In this document: positions 1-11,069 of the stretch, piece by piece | Layout of the letters: each line of letters begins with the position of its first letter | Numbering within the stretch: the first letter of the stretch is position 1 | DNA from: Tardiphaga robiniae | GTDB taxonomy: Bacteria; Pseudomonadota; Alphaproteobacteria; Rhizobiales; Xanthobacteraceae | DNA: 64,000 nt | Direction of reading: 5' to 3' | NCBI RefSeq assembly: GCF_001618955.1 | Contig: NZ_LVYV01000003.1 | Span: forward strand, 124,001-188,000 | Notes under the pieces: model-generated | Told to the model about the DNA's origin: nothing | Database searches by the model: none | What the model saw: only the letters and a program-made list of their open reading frames with translations | Made by a program: the position numbers and the translations under genes

Positions 1-2231
1 CGCGCAAGCTCGAAGACGCCACGATCGCGGTCCAGACCGACGCGGCGATCGGCTGCATGGTGGTCGACTGGGGCAAGAAGGGCCTCGAGGGCAAGACCGC
101 GGCGCTGATCAACCTGATGCGCAAACGGGGCCTCGACTTCCCCATCATCCTGCTGATCCGTCGCAAGCGGTTTGAAGACGTCCCGGTCGAGGTGCTCGAT
201 TTCATCGACGGCTATGTCTTCCTGTCTGAGGAAACCCCGCCGTTCATCGCCAAGAATCTCATTAGCCGGTTGAAGCAATATGCCGAGACACTGAAGACGC
301 CGTTCTTCGGCGCGCTGGTCGACTATGCCGAGGAAGGCAACCAGCTCTGGACCTGCCCGGGCCACAATGGCGGCGTGTTCTACAGCCGCAGCCCGATCGG
401 CCGCGTGTTCATGGAACATCTCGGCGAAGCCGTGTTTCGCGACGACCTCGACAATTCGGTGCTCGATCTCGGCGATCTGCTGACCCATGAGGGGCCTGCG
501 CTGCAGGCGCAGAAGGAAGCCGCGCAGATCTTCGGGGCGGAGAAAACCTATTTCGTGCTCAACGGCACCTCGACCTCCAACAAGGTCGCGCTATCGGCTC
601 TGGTCACCGATGGCGATCTGGTGCTGTTCGATCGCAACAACCACAAGGCGGCCCTGCACGGCGCATTGATGATTTCAGGCGGTGTGCCGATCTATGTGCC
701 AACGACGCGCAATCCCTGGGGCCTGATCGGCCCGATGAACTGGGATGCGCTCGACGAGGACGCGCTACGCGAGCGCATCCGTATCAACCCGCTCGTCACG
801 GATCCCGAGGCCTGGAAACGCCCGCGCCCGTTCCGCGTCGCCGTGGTCGAACAGTGCACCTATGACGGCACCATCTACAGCGCCGAGATGATCATCGCGC
901 GCATCGGCCATCTCTGCGATTATATCCTGTTCGACGAAGCCTGGGCCGGCTTCATGAAATTCCATCCGCTCTATGCCGGCCGCTTCGCCATGGGGCTCAA
1001 GGAGCTTGGCCCGGATTCGCCGGGTATCATCGCGACGCAGTCAACCCACAAGCAGCTCGCGAGCTTCTCTCAGGCGTCGCAGATCCACATGAAGGATCGG
1101 CACATCCGCGGGCAGAAGCGCCGCGTCGAGCATCGGCGCTTCAATGAAAGCTTCATGCAGCACGCCTCGACCTCGCCGTTCTACCCGCTGTTCGCGTCAT
1201 TGGATGTCGGCGCGCAGATGATGAAGGGCCGTTCTGGCGAAGTGTTGTGGGACGACACGATCCGGCTCGGCATCGAGCTGCGCAAGAAGATGCGCGCGGT
1301 GCGCCGCGAATTCGAGGAGAAGGAAACCCGCGCCGAGCGTCGCTGGTTCTTCGAACCCTTCGTGCCCGAGCGCGTCGCGATTCCCGACGCAGCCAGCGAA
1401 GGCGCTGTTCACAATGTGCCCTGGGAAAGCATCGGCACTGACCAGCTGGCCACCAATCCGGCTTATTGGCAGCTCGCGCCTGACGCCGCCTGGCATGGCT
1501 TCCCCGGCATGGAAGCCGGTTTCACCATGACCGATCCCAACAAGCTGACAGTGCTGACACCCGGCTTCGACCGCACCACCGGCGGCTATGCGGAACACGG
1601 CATCCCTGCTCCGGTGGTGGCGCAGTTCCTGCGCGAGAACCGCATCGTGCCGGAGAAAAACGACCTTAACTCGTTGCTCTTCCTGCTGACGCCCGGCGTG
1701 GAGGCTAGCAAGGCCGGCACGCTGATCAGCGGTCTCGTGGCGTTCAAGAAACTACACGACGACAACGCACTGCTTGAAGACGTCATCCCGGAATTCGCCA
1801 GGCGCAGGCCCGCGCGTTATGCGGGCATACGCCTGCGGGATCTGTGCGGCGACATGCACCGGTTCTTCCGCGAGGCCAATGTGAGCGAACTTCAGACCAG
1901 GCAATTCTCCGCCGACCATCTGCCGGAGATCGCCATGTCGCCGCACGATGCGGCCCGCTGTCTGGTGCGTAACGACGTCGACTACCTTCCCATCGACGAG
2001 ATCTTCGGGCGCGTCGCGACGACGCCGTTCGTGGTCTATCCGCCGGGCATCGCCACGATCGTCCCCGGAGAACGGCTCACCGAACGGTCAAAGCCGATGA
2101 TCGATTATCTCAGGATGTTCGAGACCTGCTTCAACACGTTCCCGGGCTTCGACGTTGAAATCCAGGGCATCTACCGCAAGGTCGACGCCAATGGCCGGAT
2201 CCGGCTTTACACTTACGTGGTCTCCGAATAG
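1..2231 (+). CDS. Orn/Lys/Arg decarboxylase, 5' end cut by the window
   Basis: PLP-dependent fold-type I decarboxylase of basic amino acids (lysine, ornithine or arginine to cadaverine, putrescine or agmatine). The reading frame is open from the window edge (codon 1 at base 3), so the first methionine at 57 is internal and the gene starts outside. The visible part has the end of the N-terminal wing (receiver-like) domain, then the large PLP domain. The motif STHKQLASFSQ holds the Schiff-base lysine (about residue 332 counted from base 57), and FDEAW supplies the aspartate that contacts the pyridinium nitrogen. A C-terminal domain ends in a normal stop. Substrate cannot be told from sequence alone. 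The GNAT gene follows 21 bp downstream on the same strand, so the two are probably co-transcribed. Confidence 0.9.
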   Translation, partial: RKLEDATIAVQTDAAIGCMVVDWGKKGLEGKTAALINLMRKRGLDFPIILLIRRKRFEDVPVEVLDFIDGYVFLSEETPPFIAKNLISRLKQYAETLKTPFFGALVDYAEEGNQLWTCPGHNGGVFYSRSPIGRVFMEHLGEAVFRDDLDNSVLDLGDLLTHEGPALQAQKEAAQIFGAEKTYFVLNGTSTSNKVALSALVTDGDLVLFDRNNHKAALHGALMISGGVPIYVPTTRNPWGLIGPMNWDALDEDALRERIRINPLVTDPEAWKRPRPFRVAVVEQCTYDGTIYSAEMIIARIGHLCDYILFDEAWAGFMKFHPLYAGRFAMGLKELGPDSPGIIATQSTHKQLASFSQASQIHMKDRHIRGQKRRVEHRRFNESFMQHASTSPFYPLFASLDVGAQMMKGRSGEVLWDDTIRLGIELRKKMRAVRREFEEKETRAERRWFFEPFVPERVAIPDAASEGAVHNVPWESIGTDQLATNPAYWQLAPDAAWHGFPGMEAGFTMTDPNKLTVLTPGFDRTTGGYAEHGIPAPVVAQFLRENRIVPEKNDLNSLLFLLTPGVEASKAGTLISGLVAFKKLHDDNALLEDVIPEFARRRPARYAGIRLRDLCGDMHRFFREANVSELQTRQFSADHLPEIAMSPHDAARCLVRNDVDYLPIDEIFGRVATTPFVVYPPGIATIVPGERLTERSKPMIDYLRMFETCFNTFPGFDVEIQGIYRKVDANGRIRLYTYVVSE

Positions 2232-2252
2232 GGAGCACGTAAGGAGCCAGAT

Positions 2253-2822
2253 TTGCCAACGGAACTCGAACAGCCGGTCGTCATACGACCCTCGCGCGAC
2301 ACCGACGTCGACGCCATGCTGGCGATCTATCGCCGGCACATCCGGCAAGGCGTCGAGGAAGGCGTCAGCGACGCCGACACGCCGCAGCCCGATGATCTGC
2401 GCGACCGGCGCAAGAACCTGCGCAGCAAACGGTTCCCGCATCTCGTCGCCACGCAAGGCGGCGAGGTCGTCGGCTATGCCTATGTGGTGCTATTTCGGAA
2501 GCGACCGGCCTATCGCTACACGGTCAAGCATTCGATCTATATCCACCACGGACATGTCGGCCGGGGCATCGGCCGGCTGCTGATGCGCGAACTGATCGAC
2601 GTCTGCGCGGCGGCCGGCTTTCGGCAGATCATCGGCTATATCGATGCCGATAACACGGCCTCCCTCGGCCTTCATGAAAGCTTCGGCTTTGCCCGCGTCG
2701 GCTTGCTGCCCGGCGTCGCTTATCGCTCCGGCCGCTGGGCCGACACGATCATGGTTCAGCGCTCACTGGCCACCGGCTCCACGACTCCCCCGCCGCCCAT
2801 TGGGCGCATGACGTCCGCGTAG
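2253..2822 (+). CDS. GNAT family N-acetyltransferase (phosphinothricin acetyltransferase-like)
   Basis: A 189-residue acetyl-CoA-dependent N-acetyltransferase. The TTG start at 2253 is supported by AAGGAG at 2241-2246. The protein shows the usual GNAT order: an N-terminal VIRPSRDTD strand-helix, the YIHHGHVGRGIGRLLM motif (acetyl-CoA pyrophosphate loop, here GRGIGRLL), then a beta-bulge segment IIGYIDADNTASLGLHESFGF and a C-terminal GRWADTIMVQ typical of the phosphinothricin/methionine sulfoximine acetyltransferase branch. The last 20 residues are Pro/Thr-rich and probably disordered. It sits directly behind the decarboxylase, so a polyamine or basic amino acid substrate is possible, but that is inference from position only. 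Confidence 0.82.
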   Translation: MPTELEQPVVIRPSRDTDVDAMLAIYRRHIRQGVEEGVSDADTPQPDDLRDRRKNLRSKRFPHLVATQGGEVVGYAYVVLFRKRPAYRYTVKHSIYIHHGHVGRGIGRLLMRELIDVCAAAGFRQIIGYIDADNTASLGLHESFGFARVGLLPGVAYRSGRWADTIMVQRSLATGSTTPPPPIGRMTSA

Positions 2823-3124
2823 CCCAAGCGACCGCGGAAGCATTTTCCATGTCCGTCGAGGATCGACGACTGGTGAGGAACAGCCTCCTCAAACCGCGCT
2901 CAACGTGCGTTCTGTTGACGGCAAATTAAGCATTGCAGAACACATATGGAACATATAGTGTTCGTTCATGATTTGTTTCGAGATTCTGTGGCTTTGAGTA
3001 GTTTGAGAGTGCCCGAACTCGCGCAACCGATCTTCGAACGATCGTCTCTGGATTGAGGCTCACTGTTCGAAGGCCCTTTGAAACGCACGCGGCGGCCGAC
3101 ACCGTCAACTGAGGATGGCTTCAG
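2823..3124. other. Non-coding region upstream of lexA
   Basis: About 300 bases without a credible gene. It holds the LexA operator described separately, a -10-like TATAGT at about 2954-2959, and a further GTTC half-site just downstream (2964-2967). I see no terminator for the upstream acetyltransferase gene. Confidence 0.7.
2938..2952. promoter_or_regulatory. LexA (SOS) box of lexA
   Basis: GAAC-N7-GAAC (GAACACATATGGAAC), the alphaproteobacterial LexA operator read on the opposite strand, 173 bases before the lexA start and immediately upstream of a TATAGT -10-like hexamer. A second GAAC shared with this box also forms GAAC-N7-GTTC with 2960-2963. Autoregulation of lexA is the expected function. 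Confidence 0.85.
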
Positions 3125-3847
3125 ATGCTCACGCGCAAACAATACGAACTTCTGCGATTCATCGATCAACGGCTGAAGGAAGCTGGCGTCCCGCCCTCCT
3201 TCGACGAGATGAAGGATGCGCTCGACCTGCGATCCAAGTCCGGCATCCATCGTCTGATCACAGCGCTGGAAGAACGCGGCTTCATACGCCGTCTGCCCAA
3301 TCGCGCCCGTGCCATCGAAGTCATCAAGCTGCCAGAGCTCGGCGCGCCGGTCACCGGCGGTACCGGCCGCCGCGGCTTCACGCCCAGCGTCATCGAAGGC
3401 ACGCTTGGCAAGGTGCGTTCGGCCGCCAGCATCGCCAGCAACAGCGGCGATGATGACAATGGCCGCACGGTTGCTATCCCGGTCATGGGCCGGATCGCGG
3501 CGGGTACGCCGATCGAGGCGCTGCAGACCCGCAGCCACACGATCAGCATGCCCGCGGACATGCTCGGCTCCGGCGAACATTACGCGCTCGAAGTGCGCGG
3601 CGATTCCATGCAGGACGCCGGAATTCTCGACGGCGATACCGTGCTGATCCAGCGCAACGAAAGCGCCGACACCGGCGACATCGTGGTGGCCCTGATCGAC
3701 GACGAGGAAGCCACGCTGAAGCGCTTCCGCCGCCGCGGCGCGTCGATCGCGCTGGAGCCAGCGAACGATGCTTACGAAGTCCGCATCCTGCCGCCTAACC
3801 GGGTGCGCATTCAGGGCAAGCTGATTGGTCTGTATCGGCGTTACTGA
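3125..3847 (+). CDS. lexA: LexA repressor
   Basis: SOS response repressor and self-cleaving protease, 240 residues, full length. The N-terminal winged helix (residues 1-65) binds the operator. The linker of about 50 residues is longer than in E. coli LexA, as is usual in this group. The C-terminal S24-type domain has the cleavage site A126-G127 in [10 protein letters not shown], the catalytic serine S161 in GDSMQD and the general-base lysine K199 in EATLKRF. On RecA-ssDNA contact it cuts itself and derepresses its regulon. An SOS box lies in its own promoter, and further boxes occur in this window near 14.05, 32.9 and 57.8 kb, so several local genes are candidates for its regulon. It converges with comEC with 18 bp between stops. 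Confidence 0.98.
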   Translation: MLTRKQYELLRFIDQRLKEAGVPPSFDEMKDALDLRSKSGIHRLITALEERGFIRRLPNRARAIEVIKLPELGAPVTGGTGRRGFTPSVIEGTLGKVRSAASIASNSGDDDNGRTVAIPVMGRIAAGTPIEALQTRSHTISMPADMLGSGEHYALEVRGDSMQDAGILDGDTVLIQRNESADTGDIVVALIDDEEATLKRFRRRGASIALEPANDAYEVRILPPNRVRIQGKLIGLYRRY

Positions 3848-3865
3848 GGCTATCGCCTCGGCGGA

Positions 3866-6166
3866 CTACTGATCTTCGGGTTGAAGATCGGTTTCCGCCG
3901 GCGTCGCATCCACCGGCCGATTTTGTGGCGTACGACTGTTCGGGATCAGATCGTGCTGGGGCTCATCAGGAATGGCGCGCGACCACGGACGGTCCAGACC
4001 CCGCGGTCGCACGGCATCGATCGTAAAGCCGTTCGCGGTTCGCTGCAGGCTCACCGCACCATTTCGTTGCAAGCGATCCTGATCGATCACCAGCGCACGG
4101 CAATCCTTTGGCGGTTGTCGCGTCGTGATGATGAGCGCCGCTTTCTCGCAATCATCCGTGAATGCGCCCGGCTGCAGTACAAGCGCCACCAACGAACCGT
4201 CGGCAAGCGGCGTGATGCATCCGTCGCTGTCGCAGGACACGCCATGGCTGAGAGAGGCATCCGTTGGCAGCCGGGCGTCGGCATCACCAGCAAGCCACTC
4301 CTTCGCGAGAAACGCATCCTTAGCGCTGCGCATCATGTGCAGGCGCCCGTCTTTGCCCCGTACCGCAACGCTGTGACCATCCCCCGAGATCAGCACATCT
4401 GGCTGCTTCACGAGGAGTGCCCAGACGATCGAGAGCGCAAGCACGCCAACTCCCGCAAGGCGCAAGGGCGTCCGTAGCAATCCGAGCACGATGATGCCGA
4501 TACTGGCTGCTATCAGCGGTCCGGTGCCGAAGGCCGGCATCCGGCCGATGGCGCCGGGCAAGGCTGCCACCCATTGCGTGACCACGATCATCCACTGGAT
4601 GCCGACATCCATCAGCCGCCAGAACACACCGTCAAAGCCGAACGGCATGGCCACCAAACCGAGAATACCCGCCGGCATCACCAGCGCCGAGACCACCGGC
4701 ATCGCCAGGAGATTGGCGAGAACGCCGAAGGGCGTGACGCGATGAAAGTGAAAGGCAGCATAGGGCGTCGTGGCAAGGCCCGCGACCAGCGAAGCCAGCA
4801 CGAGCATCGCGATCTCGCGTCCGCCCCATAGCGCCATGCGCGCTGTCGCGGAATGATCGGGCGAGGCAAACAGCGCGGGCATGCCGATCTGCACCAATGC
4901 GACGAGCCCCAGCGTCGCCGCGAATGACATCTGAAAACTCGGATGCACCAGCGCCTCCGGCGCCACGATCAGAACGACCATTGCCGCCACCGCCAGCGTG
5001 CGGAACGTCACCGCGCGGCGATCGACCATGACAGCGATCAGCACGACGGCCGTCATGAAGAACGAACGCTGCGTGGCGACCTCGGCGCCGGACAGCAGCA
5101 GATAAAATAGCGCCGCGAGCAATGCCGCAGCCGCTGCGACTTTCTTGATCGGGAACGTCACCGTCAGCACGGGGATCAGTGCCAGCAACGCGCGGATCGC
5201 AAAGAACACCACGCCAGCCACGACGGCCATGTGATAGCCGGAGATCGACAGCACATGACCGAGGCCGGAGATGAACATCGCATCATTGACGTCAGCCGAA
5301 ATCGCATCGCGACGCCCTGTGAGCAGCGCCGTGGCAATGGCGCGGCTATCGCCCGAGAGCACCGTACGAATTCGCGCGTCGATGGCGTCGCGAAGCCCCT
5401 GCATGGTCGCCGAATAGCGCAGCGATACACCCGGCTGTATCGGGGGATCGACTGCCTTGATGCCGCCCATCACGAAGCCAGATGCGCCGATCCCTTGAAA
5501 ATACAGATCCCGTCCGAAGTCGTAGCTGCCCGGCCGGAGCGGCGACAGCGGCGGCTGCAGCCTTGCCTTCAATTCGACGAAGCTGCCGACGACAGGCGCC
5601 GTGCCCTTCTTCACCGACAGCCGCACACGGGTGAGTTTCGGTGCGGCGCGCGGGCTGTCCATCGTGGCAACGCGCAGCACGAAGCGATCCGTGCGCTCCC
5701 GTTCCTCGTGCGTTTCGACGAAGCCGGTAAGCGCGACGGAATAGAGCGGCTTCGCCAGAACCTCATGAGCCACACGTGCGGTTTTCATGGCAGCCATCGC
5801 AAAGCCGGCCGCGATGGCCGCAATGAGCAAGATCAAGGGAAACCATCGCTGCCGCCGCAGCAAAAACGCAGCTACGCAAAGAAGGCTTGCCGTCGCAGCG
5901 GCAACCCATGCCACCGGCTCATGCTCAGCGGCAAAATACAGCGCGATGCCGGTGCCGAAAGCGATCGGCACCCAAGGCAGCAAGCGACCGGGACCAGCTT
6001 CGGCCCGCACCCACGTCCAGAGCGTCCCGAAGCCCGATGTCGACGACGTCGCTGACGGGAGAGCGATGCCTGCCGTGGCCGGCGGCGGCCATGTGGTCGC
6101 CGTGCCGGATCGGCCCCGCCGCTGTTGCTGATCCCCGCCCCGCGCCATCGAACGCCCGCACGCCAC
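3866..6166 (-). CDS. comEC: ComEC/Rec2 family DNA uptake channel protein
   Basis: Polytopic inner-membrane protein of 766 residues. After an N-terminal region with two or three membrane segments and a soluble OB-like (DUF4131) part, the Competence domain follows. It has a GLGHVLSISGYHMAVVAG motif and a long run of hydrophobic helices between about residues 280 and 590. In naturally competent bacteria ComEC forms the channel that passes single-stranded DNA into the cytoplasm. The C-terminal part (about 150 residues) is a reduced remnant of the usual metallo-beta-lactamase-like domain: I do not see an HxHxDH motif, which is common for this family in rhizobia. Whether this host is competent is unknown. 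The N-terminal start is uncertain by a few codons (6166 or 6148). Confidence 0.88.
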   Translation of the reverse strand: MACGRSMARGGDQQQRRGRSGTATTWPPPATAGIALPSATSSTSGFGTLWTWVRAEAGPGRLLPWVPIAFGTGIALYFAAEHEPVAWVAAATASLLCVAAFLLRRQRWFPLILLIAAIAAGFAMAAMKTARVAHEVLAKPLYSVALTGFVETHEERERTDRFVLRVATMDSPRAAPKLTRVRLSVKKGTAPVVGSFVELKARLQPPLSPLRPGSYDFGRDLYFQGIGASGFVMGGIKAVDPPIQPGVSLRYSATMQGLRDAIDARIRTVLSGDSRAIATALLTGRRDAISADVNDAMFISGLGHVLSISGYHMAVVAGVVFFAIRALLALIPVLTVTFPIKKVAAAAALLAALFYLLLSGAEVATQRSFFMTAVVLIAVMVDRRAVTFRTLAVAAMVVLIVAPEALVHPSFQMSFAATLGLVALVQIGMPALFASPDHSATARMALWGGREIAMLVLASLVAGLATTPYAAFHFHRVTPFGVLANLLAMPVVSALVMPAGILGLVAMPFGFDGVFWRLMDVGIQWMIVVTQWVAALPGAIGRMPAFGTGPLIAASIGIIVLGLLRTPLRLAGVGVLALSIVWALLVKQPDVLISGDGHSVAVRGKDGRLHMMRSAKDAFLAKEWLAGDADARLPTDASLSHGVSCDSDGCITPLADGSLVALVLQPGAFTDDCEKAALIITTRQPPKDCRALVIDQDRLQRNGAVSLQRTANGFTIDAVRPRGLDRPWSRAIPDEPQHDLIPNSRTPQNRPVDATPAETDLQPEDQ

Positions 6167-6249
6167 GCCTGTCCTTCCGAATGCTATCGGAAGGGCAAAC
6201 GGCGACTAGCGGAACGGATGCAGAATACGAAAACTAATCCTGAGGTTGA

Positions 6250-7920
6250 TCAGGCCAACTTAGCGTAGCTGTCGCGTAAGCCGACCGTCCGGTTGAAGAC
6301 CAGCTTGCCCGGCGCTGAATCCTTGTCGCGACAGAAGTAGCCCTGACGCTCGAACTGCACGACATCGCTTGTGTTGTCGCTCGCCAGCGCCGGCTCCAGC
6401 ATGGCGCCGGTCAGCGTCTCCAGTGAGTCCGGATTGAGCTGTGATGCGAACTCGGTCGCATTGGGCTGCGGATCGGCGAACAGCTGATTGTAGACGCGTA
6501 CTTCCGCCTGCACGGCATCTGCGGCGCTCACCCAATGGATGGTCGCCTTGACCTTGCGGCCGTCCGGCGCATTGCCGCCGCGGGTCTCGGGATCATAGGT
6601 GCAGCGCAGTTCGACGACTTCACCGGCGGCGTTCTTCACCACGTCCTTGCAGGTGATGAAATAGCCATAACGCAAGCGGACCTCACGACCCGGGGCCATG
6701 CGGAAGAACTTCTTCGGCGGCTCTTCCATGAAGTCGTCATGCTCGATGTAGAGCTCGCGGCCAAACGGAATCTGCCGGCTGCCGAGCGCCTCGTCGTCGG
6801 GATGGTTGATCGCTTCGAGCTGCTCGGTCTGCCCTTCCGGGTAGTTCTCGATCACCACCTTCAACGGCTTCAGCACCGCCATGCGGCGCTGCGCCGTTCG
6901 GTTCAGCGTCTCGCGCACGGCGAAATCGAACATCGAGATATCGACGGTCGAGTTGGCCTTAGCGACGCCGATGCGCTTGACGAATTCGCGCAGTGCTTCG
7001 GCCGGAATGCCGCGGCGCTGCAGGCCTGCGAGCGTCGGCATCCGTGGATCGTCCCAGCCCGTGACATGGCCGCCGCGGACAAGTTCGGTCAGCACGCGCT
7101 TCGACAGCAGCGTGTAGGTCATGTTGAGGCGCGCGAATTCATACTGATGCGGCCGCGATGGCACCGGCAGGTTTTCCAGGCACCAGTCGTAAAGCGGCCG
7201 GTGATCCTCGAATTCGAGCGTGCAGATCGAGTGCGTCACGTGTTCGATGGCATCCGACTGACCGTGCGCGAAGTCGTAGCTCGGATAGATGCTCCAAGCG
7301 GTGCCCGTGCGCGGGTGATGCGCATGCAGGATACGATAGATCACGGGATCGCGCAGGTTGATGTTGCCCGACGACATGTCGATCTTGGCGCGCAGCACGC
7401 GGGCGCCGTTCGGGAATTCGCCGGCGCGCATCCGGGCGAACAGATCGAGGTTCTCGTCGACCGCGCGGTCACGGAACGGGCTGTTCTGGCCGGGCTCCGT
7501 CAAAGTGCCGCGCCTGACGCGGATTTCTTCCTGCGACTGGTCGTCGACATAGGCCTTGCCGGTGCGGATCAGATGCACCGCCCAGTCATAGAGCTGCTCG
7601 AAATAGTCCGAGGCGTAATGCAGGTTGCCTTCGCCCCAGTCGAAGCCGAGCCAGCGCACATCGCGCTGGATGGCGTCGATATATTCCTGCTCTTCCTTGG
7701 TCGGATTGGTGTCGTCGAAGCGCAAGTTGCAGTGGCCGCCGAATTCCTCGGCAACGCCGAAATTCAGGCAGATCGACTTGGCATGGCCGAGATGCAGGTA
7801 GCCGTTGGGCTCCGGCGGAAAGCGCGTCACCACGCTCTTGTGCTTGCCGGATTGCAGGTCCGCCGCAACGATGTCGCGGATGAAGTCACGGCCTGCGTCG
7901 GATACCGATTCGTCTGTCAT
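6250..7920 (-). CDS. glnS: Glutaminyl-tRNA synthetase
   Basis: Class Ic aminoacyl-tRNA synthetase of 556 residues that attaches glutamine to tRNA-Gln. The HIGH motif appears as HLGH in [15 protein letters not shown] near the N-terminus, and the KMSKS equivalent is LLSKR. The C-terminal anticodon-binding beta-barrels follow. The start at 7920 (MTDESVSD) is chosen because conservation begins about 30 residues in, and the open frame further upstream runs into the gltX leader. It is divergent from gltX. A dedicated GlnRS suggests that tRNA-Gln can be charged directly, without relying on Glu-tRNA(Gln) amidation. Confidence 0.97.
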   Translation of the reverse strand: MTDESVSDAGRDFIRDIVAADLQSGKHKSVVTRFPPEPNGYLHLGHAKSICLNFGVAEEFGGHCNLRFDDTNPTKEEQEYIDAIQRDVRWLGFDWGEGNLHYASDYFEQLYDWAVHLIRTGKAYVDDQSQEEIRVRRGTLTEPGQNSPFRDRAVDENLDLFARMRAGEFPNGARVLRAKIDMSSGNINLRDPVIYRILHAHHPRTGTAWSIYPSYDFAHGQSDAIEHVTHSICTLEFEDHRPLYDWCLENLPVPSRPHQYEFARLNMTYTLLSKRVLTELVRGGHVTGWDDPRMPTLAGLQRRGIPAEALREFVKRIGVAKANSTVDISMFDFAVRETLNRTAQRRMAVLKPLKVVIENYPEGQTEQLEAINHPDDEALGSRQIPFGRELYIEHDDFMEEPPKKFFRMAPGREVRLRYGYFITCKDVVKNAAGEVVELRCTYDPETRGGNAPDGRKVKATIHWVSAADAVQAEVRVYNQLFADPQPNATEFASQLNPDSLETLTGAMLEPALASDNTSDVVQFERQGYFCRDKDSAPGKLVFNRTVGLRDSYAKLA

Positions 7921-8119
7921 TTGCTGCCTTTCAAGCTGCGCTCTATGTGCCAAATCCGGAAGGCCGCGCCAAGGCCGGATCAGGGGGCAGATCACGCGAA
8001 AGGACCTTTTCCGATGCGGTTCCGGTCCCAAATCCGCGTTTATTCGCCGTGAGACAGCGCCCTGTCGTTGTGATAAACGCCCGCCAACACTCACACCGAA
8101 CTCGATCGAACCCGCTGAT

Positions 8120-9544
8120 ATGACCGCTCCCGTCGTTACCCGTTTCGCCCCCTCGCCGACCGGCTTCCTCCATATCGGCGGTGGACGCACCGCGCTGTTC
8201 AACTGGCTCTATGCCAAGAAGACCGGCGGCAAGATGCTGCTGCGGATCGAGGATACGGATCGCGAGCGTTCAACGGATGCCGCGATCGACGCCATTATCG
8301 ACGGATTGAAGTGGCTGGGCATCGAGTGGGACGGCGACACCGTCTACCAGTTTGCCCGTGCCGGTCGGCACCGCGAAGTCGCCGAACAGCTGCTGGCCGA
8401 GGGCAAGGCCTATTACTGCTACGCCTCAGCCGAGGAGCTGCAGCAGATGCGCGAGACTGCCCGCGCCGAGGGCAAGTCCAAGCTCTATAACGGGCTGTGG
8501 CGCGATCGCGATCCGTCGGATCCGCGCCCCGACGTCAAGCCGACGATCCGCCTGAAGGCGCCGCTCACCGGCGAGACCGTGATCGAGGATCAGGTGCAGG
8601 GGCGAGTGGTCTGGCAGAACGAGAATCTGGACGATCTCGTGCTGCTGCGCGGCGACGGCAATCCAACCTATATGCTGGCGGTGGTCGTCGACGACCACGA
8701 CATGGGCGTGACGCATGTGATCCGCGGCGACGACCATCTGATCAACGCCGCCCGCCAGAAGCAGATCTACGACGCACTCGGCTGGACCGTGCCCAGCATG
8801 TCGCATATTCCGCTGATCCACGGACCCGATGGCTCGAAACTCTCAAAGCGCCACGGCGCGCTCGGCGTCGAAGCCTATCGCGCGCTGGGCTATGTGCCGG
8901 CTGCCCTGCGGAATTACCTGGTGCGGCTCGGCTGGAGCCATGGTGATCAGGAAATCTTCTCGACCCAGGAGATGATCGACGCCTTCGACCTGTCGGGGAT
9001 CGGCCGCTCCGCCGCGCGTTTCGATTTCGCCAAGCTCGAAAGTCTCAACGGTCACTACATCCGTCACACCGACGATCAATCCCTCGTGACCATGTTCGAG
9101 GACGTGCTGAATTACGTGCCCGGCGGACTGGACCTGAAGCCGAAGCTCAACGACACCACCCGCGCCCAATTGCTGCGCGCCATGCCGGGCCTGAAGGAAC
9201 GCGCCAAGACGCTGATCGAACTAATCGACGGCGCCAATTTCATCTTTGCCGATCGCCCACTGGCGATGGAGCCGAAGGCGCAGGCCGCGCTGACGCCGGA
9301 AACCCGTGTGTTGATCGGCAAGTTGCGCACGGCACTGGAAGCCGTCACCGACTGGACCGCAGCAAATGCCGAAGCCGCTACCCGCGCCTTTGCCGAGGAA
9401 GCTGGCATCAAGCTTGGCGGGGTCGCGCAACCGCTTCGCGTGGCGCTGACCGGCAAGACCACATCGCCCGGCATTTTCGATGTTCTGGCGGTATTGGGAC
9501 GGCAGGAATGCCTGGACCGGCTCGCCGATCAGGCATCTATTTAG
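8120..9544 (+). CDS. gltX: Glutamyl-tRNA synthetase
   Basis: Class Ic synthetase of 474 residues that charges tRNA-Glu, which also feeds tetrapyrrole synthesis in this group. HIGH motif [13 protein letters not shown] at residues 19-31, KMSKS-like KLSKRHG at about 240, and an all-helical C-terminal anticodon-binding domain. The ATG at 8120 gives the standard N-terminus [15 protein letters not shown]. The frame is open upstream to 7805, but that part overlaps the divergent glnS gene and is not conserved. The alphaproteobacterial GluRS1 length fits. Confidence 0.97.
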   Translation: MTAPVVTRFAPSPTGFLHIGGGRTALFNWLYAKKTGGKMLLRIEDTDRERSTDAAIDAIIDGLKWLGIEWDGDTVYQFARAGRHREVAEQLLAEGKAYYCYASAEELQQMRETARAEGKSKLYNGLWRDRDPSDPRPDVKPTIRLKAPLTGETVIEDQVQGRVVWQNENLDDLVLLRGDGNPTYMLAVVVDDHDMGVTHVIRGDDHLINAARQKQIYDALGWTVPSMSHIPLIHGPDGSKLSKRHGALGVEAYRALGYVPAALRNYLVRLGWSHGDQEIFSTQEMIDAFDLSGIGRSAARFDFAKLESLNGHYIRHTDDQSLVTMFEDVLNYVPGGLDLKPKLNDTTRAQLLRAMPGLKERAKTLIELIDGANFIFADRPLAMEPKAQAALTPETRVLIGKLRTALEAVTDWTAANAEAATRAFAEEAGIKLGGVAQPLRVALTGKTTSPGIFDVLAVLGRQECLDRLADQASI

Positions 9545-9698
9545 CATAGCTGTAGGCTGCTTTTGCCCGCCTTGCAGCGCACACAGCAATACGCTACGCA
9601 TTCTGGCGAATGCTCTGGAATTCCCGGCTAGCCTCCCCATTTCTCCTGAAATGTCGGTGGTTTGCCGGCCCCTCAACGATCTCATCGGGGACCACGCG

Positions 9699-11003
9699 AT
9701 GGACGCAAAAACCAATACCAAATCCGCAACGCTGACAGTCGACGGCAAGAGCTTCGACCTTCCGATTCACAGCGGGACGATCGGCCCTGATGTCATCGAC
9801 ATCGGCAAGCTTTACGCCCAGTCCGGGATGTTTACCTACGATCCGGGCTTCACCTCGACGGGCAGCTGCCAGTCCAAGATCACCTATATCGATGGCGATG
9901 CCGGTATCCTCGAATACCGCGGCTACCCCATCGAGCAGCTCGCTGCTAAGGGCGATTTCCTCGAGACCTGCTACCTGCTGCTGTATGGGGAACTCCCGAC
10001 CAAGACGCAGAAGGCAAAGTTCGACGCATTGGTCACCAATCATACGATGGTTCACGACCAGATGAGCCGCTTTTTCCAGGGCTTCCGCCGCGACGCGCAT
10101 CCGATGGCCGTGATGGTCGCATCGGTTGGCGCCCTCGCCGCTTTCTACCACGACTCAACTGATATCAACGATCCGAAGCAGCGCGAAATCGCGTCGATCC
10201 GCATGATCGCCAAGATTCCGACGCTCGCCGCGATGGCTTACAAGTATACGATCGGCCAGCCTTTCGTGTATCCGACCAACTCGCTCGACTTCGCGTCGAA
10301 CTTCATGAAGATGTGCTTCGCCGTGCCGTGCGATGACTTCAAGGTCAATCCGGTGCTCGCCAAGGCGCTGGACAAGATCTTCACGCTTCATGCCGATCAC
10401 GAGCAGAACGCATCGACCTCGACCGTCCGCATCGCCGGCTCGTCGGGTGCCAACCCGTTCGCCTGTATCGCCGCCGGCATCGCATGCCTGTGGGGACCGG
10501 CACATGGTGGCGCCAACGAAGCCGCATTGCAGATGCTCGCCGAGATCGGCACCGTCGACAAGATTCCTGACTTCATCGCCAAGGTGAAGGACAAGAATTC
10601 CAGCGTCCGCCTGATGGGCTTCGGTCACCGCGTCTACAAGAACTACGATCCGCGCGCGAAGATCATGCAGCAGACCTGCCATGAAGTGCTCAAGGAAACC
10701 GGCCATGGCGGCGACGAGATGCTCGCCGTCGCCATGGAGCTCGAGAAGATCGCGCTGTCCGATCCGTACTTCATCGACCGCAAGCTGTATCCGAATGTCG
10801 ATTTCTATTCGGGCATCACGCTGAAGGCGATGGGCTTCCCGACCTCGATGTTCACGGTTCTCTTCGCCGTCGCCCGCACCGTCGGCTGGATCAGCCAGTG
10901 GAGCGAGATGATTGGCGATCCGCAGCAGAAGATCGGCCGTCCGCGCCAGCTCTACACGGGCGCTGCCCGCCGCGACTACGTGGACATCGCCAAGCGCGCC
11001 TAA
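9699..11003 (+). CDS. gltA: Citrate synthase
   Basis: Condenses oxaloacetate and acetyl-CoA to citrate, the entry step of the TCA cycle. 434 residues, the hexameric NADH-sensitive (type II) size. The catalytic histidines lie in [10 protein letters not shown] and in [13 protein letters not shown], and the catalytic aspartate is expected in the C-terminal third. The ATG at 9699 starts [12 protein letters not shown]; the open frame upstream of it is leader. A strong hairpin terminator follows 27 bases after the stop. Confidence 0.98.
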   Translation: MDAKTNTKSATLTVDGKSFDLPIHSGTIGPDVIDIGKLYAQSGMFTYDPGFTSTGSCQSKITYIDGDAGILEYRGYPIEQLAAKGDFLETCYLLLYGELPTKTQKAKFDALVTNHTMVHDQMSRFFQGFRRDAHPMAVMVASVGALAAFYHDSTDINDPKQREIASIRMIAKIPTLAAMAYKYTIGQPFVYPTNSLDFASNFMKMCFAVPCDDFKVNPVLAKALDKIFTLHADHEQNASTSTVRIAGSSGANPFACIAAGIACLWGPAHGGANEAALQMLAEIGTVDKIPDFIAKVKDKNSSVRLMGFGHRVYKNYDPRAKIMQQTCHEVLKETGHGGDEMLAVAMELEKIALSDPYFIDRKLYPNVDFYSGITLKAMGFPTSMFTVLFAVARTVGWISQWSEMIGDPQQKIGRPRQLYTGAARRDYVDIAKRA

Positions 11004-11029
11004 TACGCTGCGGCAAAGGCTAGAAAAGA

Positions 11030-11062
11030 AAATCGGCGGATCGCAAGATCCGCCGATTTTTT
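11030..11062. terminator. Bidirectional intrinsic terminator between gltA and lpxB
   Basis: Perfect 12-bp stem AATCGGCGGATC / GATCCGCCGATT with a GCAA tetraloop. It is flanked by A-rich sequence on the left and a T-run on the right, so it can end both gltA (+) and lpxB (-). Confidence 0.92.
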
Positions 11063-11069
11063 GTTCAAG

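Noticed and set aside
2949-2963. A palindromic GAAC-N7-GTTC overlapping the lexA box
   Set aside because: Alphaproteobacterial LexA sites are direct repeats; this palindrome shares a half-site with the proper box and is not counted separately.
6535-8052. A 505-codon open frame antisense to glnS
   Set aside because: Shadow of a certain gene; no ribosome-binding site or domain.
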